A stretch of 64,000 nucleotides of DNA, taken from contig CM044312.1 in the NCBI GenBank assembly GCA_024291935.2, forward strand, positions 76,775,001-76,839,000, read 5' to 3'. The translations under genes were made by a program, and so were the position numbers. The notes beneath the pieces were generated by a model. It was not told the origin of the DNA. It did no database searches and saw only the letters and a list, made by a program, of their open reading frames with translations. Each line of letters begins with the position of its first letter. The first letter of the stretch is position 1. Positions 21,950-33,290 of this stretch are shown in pieces. This DNA comes from Okapia johnstoni. Lineage: Eukaryota; Chordata; Mammalia; Artiodactyla; Giraffidae.

Positions 21950-22620
21950 AATAAGCAAATCTATAAATAAATGGGAAATAGTACAAGTAGAAGCAATGAC
22001 AAACCATGATTTGACACTATCCCAGCCACAATTCATTCAAGCAAGAAACATCAATGACTGCTGCAAATAGATGACAGTGGGATGAGGAACTGGATATTTA
22101 TATAGTTTCAAATTACTTCCACACAAAATTCTTAATTATAAAGCAAAAAGCGTGGAGAAAACTAATACCATCTTAATTATGTGAACAAAGTTAACATAAC
22201 ACAAAGATTAAGACAAAAACAATCATGTGCTACATGATAAGATGCATAGAAACGAAAGCATAGTATTGTTTGCCTGATATGTCTCTAAAAAAATTGCATA
22301 ATCTGACTCTCTTTATGAGAAAACATCAGGCCAACCCAAATTAAGAATATTTCACAAAATGATAGCCTGAAATCTTGAAAAACATGAAGGTTATGAAATC
22401 AAAGAACCATTGAGGAAGGTTCCCAGATGAAGCAGATTAGAAATATATGACAACTGGGTACATGTATGATCCTGGATCGGATGCTTTCAATATAAAGGAC
22501 ACAACTGAAACTTTAAAAGGTTCTGTGAGTAAATGGTATGCAGGTGTTTGTATTATTGCTACTTTTCAGGTAGTATGAAGTTATTTAAAAATAAAATCAA
22601 TATTTTGAATATGAAAAAAT
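21950..22620 (+). repeat. Old LINE-type 3' end (L1M/HAL1-like)
   Basis: The order AAAACATCAGGCCAACCCAA, ATATTTCACAAAATGATAGC, GAAAAACATGAAGGTTATGA, TATGATCCTGGATCGGATGC, AAAGGACACAACTGAAAC and ending TATTTAAAAATAAAATC follows a common mammalian LINE 3' region as I remember it. The family name is uncertain; the left boundary is a guess. Confidence 0.45.
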
Positions 22621-22639
22621 ATTTTTACACTTCTTTCTA

Positions 22640-22825
22640 AATGCTTTTTAAAAACTAACTTTATAGAAGTAGAATTGATATACAAAAAAGCTGTACATAC
22701 TTATTGTATTCCATTTGATGAATGTGGACATATTACATACACCCATGAAACTACTATCACAATCAAGGTAGTAAATATATCATCACCCTCAAAAGTTTCA
22801 TCTTGCTCAAATTTTGTGCGTATGT
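22640..22825 (+). repeat. L1M 3' UTR fragment
   Basis: ACTTTATAGAAGTAGAATTG, ATATACAAAAAAGCTGTACA, GGACATATTACATACACCC, ATGAAACTACTATCACAATC and CATCACCCTCAAAAGTTTC are the familiar L1M 3' UTR series. Confidence 0.65.
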
Positions 22826-23667
22826 GTGTGTAAAAAGAATACTTAGTATGAAATATATCCACTTAACAAATATTTAAATGAACATTATAGTATTGTTAAG
22901 TATAAATGCATTTTTAAGAGATATTTTTAACCTGCTTCATCTGCGTGACATGCAATTTAAGTTTTGCCTAATTTCCAGCAATATGCTCACATAGAAACTC
23001 CCCATGACATACTAATAGAGATATAAAATCAGCAACTATGGGAGGAGTGCTTTTGAACTTCCCTTTTATTTCCTTTGACCTGAACACCTGCATCCTGGAT
23101 GGTATCTTTCTAAGTTCGTCATGACAGTGCAATAGGAAATGGCCATCTTATCATACTTCCTGGAAATCCTTCTTTCCCAAAGAAAACAAGGACAAAACTC
23201 ACATAAGCAAATGTTCCCTTCACAGTGCTTCTCTCAGCATCCTCCAATATTGAATTCATTAACAGATACCCTGAAGGGATGGTAGTTTTGTGGGGAAAGA
23301 CGACACTATATCCATATTTATTAACAGCCCTTGAAACAGAATAGCAATTTCCCTTGAGATTGTGCCCTTACAAACAACATAATATAATGCCCAATGCTTC
23401 ACATAAGACATGTCATTAACTGTAGAACTATCTATCATGTGGTCTGTCTCATGTTTCTTTTTTATTTTTTTTGCTGATGCCAAATGATCACAAAAGTTCC
23501 CAGAAGCAAATGAACACCACAAAGAATGAGTACAGAAGACAGTTCATGTACTTCTTAGAAAGGAAGAAGGAAGCAGGATGAGTTCAAGGAGAATAATAGG
23601 ACTTAAGGGCACAGAGGGGCAAAATGATCCAGAGAGACTCGGGCTTTTGGAAGTGTCTATGAGTCAA
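22826..23667. other. Unique DNA, nothing recognised
   Basis: No supported feature. The 87-residue minus frame at 23259-23522 has no domain. Confidence 0.4.
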
Positions 23668-23861
23668 TCTTGTAGCTCAGTCAGTAAAGAATCTACCTCC
23701 AATGCAGGAGACCCAGGGTTCCTGGGTTGGGAAGATCCCTGGTGAAGGAAATAGCAATGCACTCCAGTATTCTTGCCTGGAGAATCCCATAGACAGAGGT
23801 ATCTGGCAGGCTACAGTCCACAGGGTCGCAAGAGTCAGACACAATTTAGTGACTAAATCAC
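23668..23861 (+). mobile_element. Bov-tA SINE
   Basis: The tRNA-derived head is TCTTGTAGCTCAGTCAGTAA with a later GGGTTCCTGGGTTGGG block. It is followed by the Bov-A body (GCACTCCAGTATTCTTGCC, GGCAGGCTACAGTCCACAGG, GTCAGACACAATTTAGTGAC). It is more diverged than the copies at 47747 or 40671, and no clear duplication was seen. With the next SINE (24070-24274, opposite strand) it makes an inverted pair. Confidence 0.92.
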
Positions 23862-24047
23862 CACCAGCATGAAACAACCACCAAAGCAGATCAGATATTA
23901 CAGTCGTCTGTTCTGATAGTCTTTACTGACCAGTGAAGCAGCCAAATAATATTTTGAAAATTATCAAAATGTATCTAAGTGACAGATGCCAAAAGATCAT
24001 CCATTTCCACAAAAATCTCTATGGGAATATTGTTTCATTATTTTAGT

Positions 24048-24064
24048 TGTGTGTGTGTGTGTGT
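24048..24064. repeat. Short (TG)n microsatellite
   Basis: About 17 bases of alternating TG directly precede the SINE at 24070. Confidence 0.85.
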
Positions 24065-24069
24065 ATGAG

Positions 24070-24274
24070 CGCTCAGTCGTGTCTGACTCTTTGCGATCCC
24101 ATGGACTATAGACTGCCAGGCTCCTCTGTCCATGGAATTCTCCAGGCAAGAATACCTTAGTGATTGCTATTTCCTTCTCAAAGGGATCATCTTGACTAAG
24201 GGGTTGAACCTGTATCTCTTGCATCTTCTGCACTGGCATGTGGGTTATTTACCCCTGTGCCATCTGGGAAGTCC
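24070..24274 (-). mobile_element. Bov-tA SINE
   Basis: The body begins GCTCAGTCGTGTCTGACTC at the left and the tRNA-derived head ends CCATCTGGGAAGTCC at the right, so the element is on the minus strand. The head is diverged. No clear target-site duplication; the left edge abuts a TG repeat, which may have obscured it. Confidence 0.92.
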
Positions 24275-26573
24275 AATTCATATTAATTTCACATATCCGT
24301 ATTTGACTGCCTACTGTTCCCAAAACACTTTTAGAAATAATGAAGAGTATACAAGGATAAATATGGTATAATCTCACATCAGAAATCCGAGTCTGTGAGA
24401 TGGCATTACTCTAGTACAAGACAAAAGATGATACATTCCTTTGGGTTTTGGTTGTTGCTCTTTGGAATCAAATGTTTCCTAGAAAATAAAACAGAAAAGA
24501 CTTGACCAAATCTGTACATGTTTGCAAAAAAAAAAAAGAACCAGAGATGGTTACAGATAAATTTGCATGGGGACTACAGAGGATCTCTATGGCAGGGTCA
24601 AAAATGTTTCTTTGTGTGGTAGACTAGGAAGGATTATAAAGGCCAAGATTCAGAATCAGAAGGTCCCCAAGAAGTCTGAAAACACCTGTGGAGTTATGGT
24701 TTGTAAGGAGAATGGGAATGGGAGAGAAACAGTACATGGAAGAGAAAGTGGGCAGGATGCAGGGGGAAAAAAATCTGGGCTTCTTCAGTGTTTGCCCAAG
24801 GCCAGCCTTGTTATCTCATTGCTACATCCACACTTAAAGAGTTGATAATGCAGGGAACATAGACTTCCTTCACCCATCACACTCCTTGCTCACATGCAGC
24901 CCCCACACCATCAGTGCCTTAACAAGGCTCTGCTGTTCATGCCAGGATTTCCTTTCCTTTTTTATATTTTTATTATTGTTATTATTACTTGGATTTGTAA
25001 GTGTCACTTGCTGTATACTAAACAGTGTAAGTTGGTATTTGGATTTCATGTATTTTTAGAGAGTACTTGCTCAGCACAAAAGAAAGGGGGAAGAAAAGCT
25101 GTTACATGTTTTCTGCCAAAAAGCCTCCCTACTCAAAGTTTAGATTCACCTGGAAGGAGATCTGCTGACAAAAAAATACATAGAATTTCCAATATTATAA
25201 TTCACACAGTCTGTGTTAAAATAAAAAATAACAACCTAGAGCAGGAAATATATTTTACTTGATATTTGCAGTGATTGTTTTATGGTTTGCTCTGGACATT
25301 TGGTTTAGTAACTCTAACTCTTAAACACAGAGATCATTTGATCATTTCTTTTCCTCTGTTTTTATCTGTTCTTTTCTTATGGAACTATTAATATTTGAAT
25401 GCTGCACTCTTTTGAGTGCTCCTCTTATTCTCTTTTCTTATCTGAATATCCCTTTTAAATGGCAAACTATATTTAATTCATAGTCCTGTATATCTGTTGG
25501 GAAAGTTAATCTTGAGAACTCAGTCTTTTGACCTCCATTTGGGCCTGGAACCCTTCCTTAACAAGTGATATCAATAAAAGACCTTCCCAGTCTAGCTGAG
25601 CTTACTGCATGTGTGAATATCATTCCCTGTTTCAGATTTAAGGTATTACCCCTCTTTTTCTGGTTAAGTACATGAATCAGTGGCCCTCAGGAAGACTCCC
25701 AGCTTTCTGTGTTTCAGACTTACAGAGGAGAGAATGAAGTCCTTCTACTACAGCACAGATTGTATACAGCTCTATACCACGTGGGCTGCAGAGTAGATCT
25801 GAGGGCCACAGGGCACTGACACAGTGCAAAAAGCTGGAGCCTGTGCACTTTCTCGTACCATTCAAGCCTAGTGTGCATGCCATCTGTTATCAGCGACCTC
25901 AAATCATGCTCTAGTCTCTCCTCTTTGAAGCACTTGTCTCCCTTTTAAACTGGAAGGCACGCTTTGGACACTCAGTAAATGAGCTTACAAAGTCTTTCTG
26001 AGGATACCAATGATTTACTTTTTGAAGTTTGCTTTTCCCTATGTACTTTTTTCCCTCTGTTAGATTATTCACTAAATTCCATAGTGAAGAATTTTCTCAG
26101 ATATCTGTTCATCATTAGTTTTCTACTTATATTCAAGAGTAGGGGATTAAAATGCTGTTTGGAAGTTCTGAGCATGTGGGTGTGAGTGGTCAACTGTGGG
26201 TTTCATTGAAAAATGATCTGACTGGGCCATTTTCATTGGAAAATCCCTATGTCAGGATCTTAATGTTTTGTCTTTTGGTGTGGTTAGATTCTGCAGACTC
26301 TTCAGTCTTCTGCCTGGAACCAATGTTTTGAGAGCTAAGAGAAAGAAGATGGCTGGGCAGAGGGGATGTCTCAGCCCTTCCTGTAAATATACATACTTGT
26401 AGTTAATACTTCACACTCAACTGTACAGAGTATGCAACGGGTCACAGATATTCTGTTTTATTCTCTCCAGAAAACAAGCCTCCAATCTGTCAGCATGGGA
26501 CTATAAATTGGCTACTTATAGTAGGGTAAAAAATTGGAACAATTACATGCTTTATAAACAGGCTTTTAACTAA
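24275..26573. other. Unique DNA, nothing recognised
   Basis: An A12 run lies near 24525-24536. The plus-strand frames at 24567-24845 (92 residues) and 24894-25262 (122 residues) were read and show no domain, no splice-like context and no relative that I recognise. Two overlapping minus frames near 25677-25902 are also rejected. Confidence 0.4.
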
Positions 26574-26599
26574 TCTTTCTTCTGTTAACAGAAGAAAGA
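26574..26599. other. Perfect 26-bp palindrome
   Basis: TCTTTCTTCTGTT is followed immediately by its exact reverse complement AACAGAAGAAAGA, centred on GTTAAC. There is no spacer and no simple-repeat explanation. It could be a symmetric protein-binding site, a cruciform-prone site, or chance. Confidence 0.8.
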
Positions 26600-27304
26600 C
26601 TTTTCTCTCTAGTCAAATGTCAAGTGACCTAGGGACACCAATTCCTGAAATCTGGGGGATGTGCAGTGCAAACTGGGTTTGGCCTCCTCTTTCTCACTGC
26701 TGCTTTAAGTTTCAGATTTCTTGAATCTGTTATGTCAGATTCTCAATTTTTTCTCTCATATTCATTCTATTCTTGTGAATCTAGATCTTTATTGTCATGT
26801 TAGTCTGCTTTTGTGAGAGAGTGATATTAATATGTGTTCAATCCACCACTACCTGAAATTTTACAGCTATCCATTTGTGATCGAAATTTCAGAGTCAAAT
26901 TATATATTCTACAGTATTTTTAATTGAGCATCAAAATCATACTATCATTGACAATATGTTTGTTAACTTCTGAAAGAATTTTTTGGTCCATCTTTGACTG
27001 TAAGTTATTAGCAGATGTGTCCACCCTCTGACTGTACCATCAACATATACATGACACAATGAACTGTGTAGAGGGAGTGGCATAAAATAGGGCAGAAGCA
27101 TGAATCTATTTGAAAATAGAGTAGCAATGCCAGTGGGCTTTACATTAACTTGGATTCAGTCAAGAAAACATTGCCACCTTTAGGATCTGGAGAACAGAGG
27201 ACATAACATAGGAATTGGGGATCAAAGAAATGTTAGAAGAATTGTAGAGCAAAGTTTAAGCAACAGCAGCTGGAACATCAGTGAAGAAGCTACTGAAGAT
27301 CTGA
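26600..27304. other. Unique DNA, nothing recognised
   Basis: No repeat, exon or RNA gene recognised between the palindrome and the long hairpin. Confidence 0.4.
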
Positions 27305-27411
27305 GCTTTACAGGTTTTCTTGAGAATTGCAGCAGTTACTCTTTATAAAACTGGGTAGCTCTTAAAAGTATAAAGAATAACTATTGCAATTCTTGAGAAA
27401 ATCTGTAAAGC
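27305..27411 (+). ncRNA. Candidate long hairpin or palindromic MITE remnant (107 bp)
   Basis: Arms 27305-27347 and 27369-27411 are inverted copies with 37 of 43 positions exactly complementary and a 21-nt loop at 27348-27368. All six differences are transitions. On the plus strand four of them give G-U or U-G wobbles and two are C-A mismatches, so a plus-strand RNA would form a 43-bp stem. Such structures arise from palindromic DNA transposons and some become miRNA precursors. An imperfect 8-base flank pair (AGATCTGA at the left, ACCTATGA at the right, 5 of 8 equal) is only weak support for a transposon. I cannot assign a family. Structure is direct; function is inference. Confidence 0.4.
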
Positions 27412-29644
27412 ACCTATGAATTCTCTCGTGTGCCATAGTGAGGTGGGTGATTCTCAAATATAGCCTGAGAACCTTCTGTGAATATGCAGTCACTTCCAAA
27501 ATACAGCTGTCCACTATATTTCTTCTATTCTGCCTTTCAAATTGCACTGTGTTCCTTTTACTGGCCAACTACAGAGAACAATAGACAGAAGGGATTCTTG
27601 TCTGAGTGCAAAGGGAGACTTGTAAGGGCTGTTAGTAAAGCTGAATTAGCAACAGATAATCCACCTACAATGTAAAAAATATTGCATCTATTCAGTCAAG
27701 TCCTGAGGCTTTGCAATGGTACTGACAGGAATGCAAAATGACTGAGAAAAGTCGAGTGAAGGTAAAGATATAAACTAAAATATTTCTCTCTTGTATCAGG
27801 TTCCATGTAACAAATAAATGGAATGTCAGTTTTGAGAGTGTAGCAAAACAAAACAAAAACCAACTACTACCAGTAATTTGAAGAGAAGTGCAAAAAAATG
27901 TCAACCTGTTAAGAGAATAAGAAAAAAAAAAATAATCCGCCATTTTACCTTCAGAACCTGGCCGAATACTTACCACTAAGGCATGTAGTTCTCCCATTGA
28001 ACAAAAACAATCTCACAGAATACCAACCTCAGACAAGATTACTTCGAGTCCATGACAATGTGAAGAAAAACAAGGCCAGTCCACTTATTGTGCCAAAGTC
28101 TAGGCTAAAACAAGTCACCACAAAATAAGAGACATTCCCCTTGCCTCTTTTGGCTAAAATGAGTAACTTTCAACTCTTTATCAATCATAGCTTTATCCTC
28201 ATCCTAGCTGCTTCTTCCTACAAATAAGATGTATTGAAATACCAATCATAAAATTGTCCCACTTTCTCTGAGCATCCAGTTTACAGCACTTACTTTGAGT
28301 AAGCAGATTACCTTCTATAATGTGTGTGGGCCTTGTTCCATGATGTTCCCTCTGCTGTATTAAACTCAATATGTTTAGTTATAAAGATGTATTCCTGGTA
28401 GTCTTTCTCTGAAGGGTGTTGACCTTATCCTGTCCTGCATGATTTCTCTCACAAAGCCAAAAGAAAAAAGGGAAGCGTCTCTATATAAGGAAATAAACTG
28501 GAAAATCAGGGTATTTTTTCCTCTTAGTTTTTTTTTTTAATTTTCTTTTTCATAAAAGGAGCTGGCTATTTAAAGACTATACCCAATCTGTATGTTTTAC
28601 ACAATCAGTGAAGACTTTTGAATACATTTTAAGTATTAAAATCTATTTAAATATATCATTTTAAAGAAGGTTGTAGCAAATGTTGGTAAGTTTCACTTAA
28701 TAAAATGGTTACTTTTACTTAACAGAATGCACACTAGTTCTCAGTATCTTTTCAAGGCTAATGAAAATATTGCTAAATGGTAAACAGTGATGCTAAAGTA
28801 TCCTCCCACAGAATTACAGATTTCTCTGCAAAGAAAAGATTTTTCTTTTCTCTGAAAAGAAAAGAAAAAGTTGTGCTTCTTTCTCTCAAAATATCAGCAA
28901 CATTACAGAAATAGCACAGCTTACCAAATTCTGTTTCATATATTTCCTATGACCAGAACATCATTTTTTTTTCCTTTACCAGAATTTGGTCAGTTTTTAA
29001 GTTTCCCACTCTTTTACAGCACGTTAAATAAAAAAAAAAAAAAATTTATGAGGATCTTGAGTGTTAAGGCTTGTGACGAAAATCAATCCTAATGGGAAAT
29101 TGGTGAGTTCATTTACAACCAGGAAACCATTAAGGAAATTCTGTTTCAAGAAATCCCAATTGGTCATATGTTAGTGACCAGTCCAGTGATTAAATCATCC
29201 TTTACGTAACTATTAGAAAAAAAATAAAACATGCTTTTATATATTCATGGCCCAGAGCCACTACACCCCAGGCTTGATCTTACCAGCCCTTGAAAACAGA
29301 TCAAGGACAGATATGATCTACATTTGGATGGAAACATTCCAAGAAAAACCCAGGTGCTACAGGAAGTGATATGGGTGATACAGTAGGTGGTGATCTTTCC
29401 TCTGAGTCAGTTCTGGACCAATTACCCAGCATGAGGCAAGGGAGCAGCAGTGTTGTGTGATGACCTGTCACAAAATTTCTCTGTGGTGTACAGTTTCTCA
29501 TAGTTGAATGAAACATTTTTTTAAATGCCAATTTATTTTGTATCCCAGGCAAAATTTTATGTAAATTATATCTTGTGCCTTTGCTTATTCTCTCCATAAC
29601 TGATAAAAATTATAAAACTTGTAAATTTAAAGAATTTTATCTCT
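27412..29644. other. Unique DNA, possibly including an unnamed old repeat
   Basis: Around 28200-28440 the run ending TGCTGTATTAAACTCAATAT has an LTR-like feel but cannot be assigned. An A15 run is at about 29030-29044 and A/G-rich short inverted tracts occur at 28830-28870. The 101-residue and 98-residue minus frames (27692-27997, 29301-29597) have no domain. Confidence 0.35.
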
Positions 29645-29795
29645 GAGTACTACTAAGGATCTCAAAGGATTATTAGGGATCATTTGACCCAAGCCTAAAT
29701 TTTATAATTAAAAAATAGATTATTTACATGAGTTGCAGAATTGGGATTTGGACCAGGTTCTCTGATACCTAATTTTACTAATCTTACTCTTGATG
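29645..29795 (+). repeat. Ancient MIR/L2-class repeat fragment
   Basis: GATCATTTGACCCAAGCC, AATAGATTATTTACATGAG, TTGCAGAATTGGGATTTGG and ACCAGGTTCTCTGATACC follow the typical old-repeat layout ending in a 'gggatttgaacccagg'-like block. Diverged. Confidence 0.4.
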
Positions 29796-30777
29796 TTTCT
29801 CTCTTTTTTTACACTCTCTCCAGTGATCTTAACAATATGTTTTTAGTGCATAATAAATGATTTATAGTTAATGAATAAAGAAAAACACATTGCCAAGTTC
29901 TTCAACATTAAGAATTGCTAGATATTTATTTTTTGTGCCTTTTTTTAATGTAGTACATACATAGAAAATATATCCTAAGATATTTTGTGAACTTCAGATT
30001 CTAATAGTGTCACCAATGATTTCTAAACATTTATTGAATTCATAAAAAAAATTGTTTTCATGTACTTTTGTAGCCATATTTATGAATCATTAGTTTTATT
30101 CTTTTAAGGAAAACCTACATCAAGTAAATTTTAACATTGAGATTTCTACTAAGGAATAATAAAGATGTCTAGGAAGAGATAAATAATCATATGTTGGCTT
30201 TATATACAAAATTGTAACATTGTAATAAATATTAGGACAAACTGGAAAATAATGCTACTAATTAGCTGCTATTGGTTGGACAAAATAATTGCAAGAAAAG
30301 AAAGCACTTCATCATTTAAGCTATGGAGAGATGCTACATTCAATTAAGCTTAAAATTCAATCCTGTCATTGTGTATACAATTGTCAGGAAAGAGGAAAAA
30401 GCGATGGAATTTCCTATTATTAAAAAGCAAAGACTTTCTTTTATTTCAATATGATGGAAGTAAATGAATGATACACTGACTAGAGATAAAAGTATTTTTA
30501 ATCTATTCCAAACTTTGAGACAGTCTGACACACCCATATACCTTATTTACTAAAGCAAACAATCAAATAGATCACTTGTAATAATTCTATTATAAAGTAC
30601 CTAGCTTCTTTATAAGTCATCCTTACTTCTTGGGGTTTATGTCATTTCCTGGTTTGTTCCAACTCAAATCAGAGTTTCTTCATACTTCCAAGTACCCAGC
30701 TCAGCAACCTATAGCTCTGGGTCCTTGATTTCATCTCTGACCAATACTGTACTATTGCTATTTTTGAATCATGCTAG
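29796..30777. other. Unique AT-rich DNA, nothing recognised
   Basis: No supported feature. Confidence 0.4.
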
Positions 30778-30786
30778 GTTCAGTGA

Positions 30787-30993
30787 GGGCTTCTCAGGTG
30801 GTGCTAGTGGTAAAGAACCCACTTGGCAATGCAGGTAGATGTAAGAGACACAAGTTTGATCCCCGGGTCAAGAAGATCCCCTGGAGCAGGGCATGGCAAC
30901 CCAATCCAGTATTCTTGCCTGGACAATCCCATGGACAGAGGAGCCTGGCAGCCTGCAGTCAATAGGGTCACAGAGAATTGGACACATGCACCT
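30787..30993 (+). mobile_element. Bov-tA SINE
   Basis: The tRNA-Glu-like head is GGGCTTCTCAGGTGGTGCTA with GTTTGATCCCCGGGTC as a B-box-like block. The Bov-A body follows (GCATGGCAACCCAATCCAG, TATTCTTGCCTGGACAATC, GGAGCCTGGCAGCCTGCAG). A 9-bp GTTCAGTGA occurs on both sides (30778-30786 and 30994-31002) and is a possible target-site duplication. The SINE's own end is similar in sequence, so this is not certain. Confidence 0.92.
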
Positions 30994-31002
30994 GTTCAGT
31001 GA

Positions 31003-31671
31003 TCTCTGGTTTGATTTTAGGCTCCCAGAAAATATCAGTTACTATACTCTGGCCTTGCCAACCTCAATCCCTCAGCCAAGTAAACCAGTTAGTACACAGC
31101 CCACCTCAAAATGTGCCTGAACTTGGCTTTGTGTATTTGACCTCTTGATAACCACTCTGTAAAACCAGTCTAATTTCTATAGGGCAAACGCCAATATGGC
31201 AGAAAAGTAGATGCACAGGGTTTTTAAAAGTACTTTAAAATAAGTGACTTAGTTAATGATAACTACTAGATAATAAGAAAAAGAATCCAGAGATTTGGAT
31301 TTGGGATCGATACCTATGTTAGGTACCATCTTACCTTGAAACAGTACTTCACATTACACCAGAAACACCTTAAGTTAGGTAGCTAAATTCTACTTAATAA
31401 GTCTACTTTTGAGGATAGTTTCCTGAGATATTTGATTTTAATCAAAGTCACTTGAACACTTCCTTACCACTGTGGAGTGTCCGTAAGAATTTCATATTAG
31501 AAAAGAATAAGAAGCAACTTATACTTAATCTATTCATTTAAGATCTGGATTAAACAATGTATGAGGGATGCTAGAAAAACTATATTGAAAAGACAAGTTG
31601 GTAATATTGAAACCTGTAAGGAAGATAGGTGTTTGCAAAAGTAATGAGAGATGGTAAAAGGGAACAAGTGT
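31003..31671. other. Unique DNA, nothing recognised
   Basis: No repeat or exon recognised. Confidence 0.4.
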
Positions 31672-31678
31672 GAGCCTT

Positions 31679-32573
31679 CAGTTCAGTTCATTTGCTCAGT
31701 AGCGTCCAACTCTTTGCGACCCCATGAGTCGCAGCACGCCAAGCCTCCCTGTCCATCACCAACTCCCGGAGTTTACCCAAACTCATGTCCATCGAGTCGG
31801 TGATGCCATCCAGCCATTACATCCTCTGTCGTTCCCTGCTCCTCCTGCCCTCAATCCTTCCCAGCATCAGGGTCTTTTCCAATGAGTCAACTCTTCGCAT
31901 GAGGTGGCCAAAGTATTGGAGTTTCAGCTTCAACATCAGTCCTTCCAATGAACACCTAGGGGCTGATCTCCTTTAGGATGGACTGGTTGGATCTCCTTGC
32001 AGTCCGAGGGACTCTCAAGAGTCTTCTACAACACCACAGTTCAAAAGCATCAATTCTTCAGCGCTCAGCTTTCTTCACAGTCCAACTCTCACATCCATAC
32101 ATGACTACTGGAAAAACCATAGCCTTGACCAGATGGACCTTTGTTGGCAAAGTAATGTCTCTGCTTTTTCATATGCTATCTAGGTTGGTCATAACTTTCC
32201 TTCAAAGGAGTAAGTGTCTTTTAATTTCATGGCTGCAGTCACCATCTGCAGTGATTTTGGAGGCCTAAAAAATAAAGCCTGACACCGTTTCCCCATATAT
32301 TTCCCATCAAGTGATGGGACCAGATGCCATGATCTTAGTTTTCTGAATGTTGAGTTTTAAACCAACTTTTTCACTCTCCTCTCACTTTCATCAAGAGACT
32401 CTTTAGTTCTTCTTCACTTTCTGCCATAAGGGTGGTATCATCTGCATATCTGAGGTTATTGATATTTCTCCTGGTAATCTTGATTCCAGCTTGTGCTTCT
32501 TCCAGCCCAGCGTTTCTCATGATGTACTCTGCACATAAGTTAAATAAGCAGCATGACAATATACCGCCTTGAC
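31679..32573 (-). mobile_element. Bov-B LINE, 5'-truncated, with probable target-site duplication
   Basis: The minus-strand copy begins with the 3' terminal block at the left (CAGTTCAGTTCA) and extends 5' to the RT palm region near 32573. A 7-bp GAGCCTT lies at 31672-31678 and 32574-32580, exactly where the Bov-B match ends, so the ends fit a standard 5'-truncated insertion. It retains better sequence than the neighbours, including an intact YADD motif. Confidence 0.93.
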
Positions 32574-32592
32574 GAGCCTTAAAAAGGCACAA
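32371..32592 (-). pseudogene. Bov-B reverse transcriptase palm fragment with YADD
   Basis: A 73-residue frame covering RT palm motifs. GILSCCLFNLCAEYIMRN corresponds to motif B, and NLRYADDTTLMAESEEELK holds the motif C YADD whose two aspartates bind catalytic Mg ions. The first residues at the right edge belong to flanking DNA because the element ends at 32573. The frame stops at 32371 within the RT, and the rest of the domain is in other frames. No fingers region remains because the copy is 5'-truncated, so it cannot make an active enzyme. Confidence 0.85.
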
Positions 32593-33049
32593 TTCTGAGG
32601 CTCTCCATTGTCTTAGCTTACAAGTAGTGAGAGGTAGGATTGCATGGTAGTTATATTCACGATCTCTAGACTTAATTCATGTCTTTGTCACATGTTAGTT
32701 ATGGGACTGTGAGTTCTCATATGTTAGCTCTCTTAAATGTTAATGGGAAAGTAGTACTGAAGTCACAGAGATCTTATGAGAATAAAAAAATAAACACAGA
32801 ATAAGTACTCAGTAAGCATTAACTGAGTAATCAGTACTGAGTAATCATTAACAGTGATTACTGTCAGTAGTTAGCATCCATTACAATAACATTATGTATA
32901 ACAGCATATTTTGACACTGATGATCTTGCCATGCTTTTTGTGGCCATATTTCTATAAGGCTTCAAACCAGAACAAGTTAATCAGTACCATTGGAGGCACA
33001 GATTAAGAGAATGAGTCTATGGACACAGTGGGAGAAGAAAAGAGTGAAC
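32581..33049. other. Unique DNA with a 14-bp tandem
   Basis: ACTGAGTAATCAGT / ACTGAGTAATCATT repeat head to tail at 32822-32849 and are followed by an inverted GTGATTAC. Nothing else was recognised. Confidence 0.4.
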
Positions 33050-33290
33050 TGAGAATGTAGCATCATGCTATGTTAACAGATAGCTGGTGAGACGTTGCTG
33101 TATAGCACAAGAAGTCCAGCCTTTGTGCTTGTGATGTCCTGGAGGCATGGAATGGGGTACATGGGAGGCTCATGAAGGAGGTGAGATATGTATAGTTATG
33201 GCTGATTTGCATTGTCAAACAGCTGAAACCAACATAACATTGTAAAACAATTTTCCTCCAATTAAAAAATAAATTAAAAAACAAAAACAG
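33050..33290 (+). mobile_element. Ruminant L1 3' end fragment
   Basis: TTGCTGTATAGCACAAGAAG, CATGGAATGGGGTACATGGG, TATGTATAGTTATGGCTGAT, AGCTGAAACCAACATAACAT and CAATTTTCCTCCAATTAAAA are the ordered blocks of the ruminant L1 3' UTR, ending in an A-rich tail. It is strongly 5'-truncated. The 73-residue minus frame at 33063-33284 is antisense to it and not a gene. Confidence 0.85.

Noticed and set aside
24894..25262. 122-residue plus-strand open frame with a hydrophobic segment
   Set aside because: No family resemblance, no start context or exon borders; AT-rich chance frame.
28200..28440. LTR-like segment ending in an AATAAA-type context
   Set aside because: Only a vague resemblance; no terminal motif, duplication or family match that I can support.
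32371..32592. YADD motif as a possible host reverse transcriptase, retron or telomerase
   Set aside because: Flanking residues and DNA match Bov-B exactly in order, and the element has retrotransposon ends.
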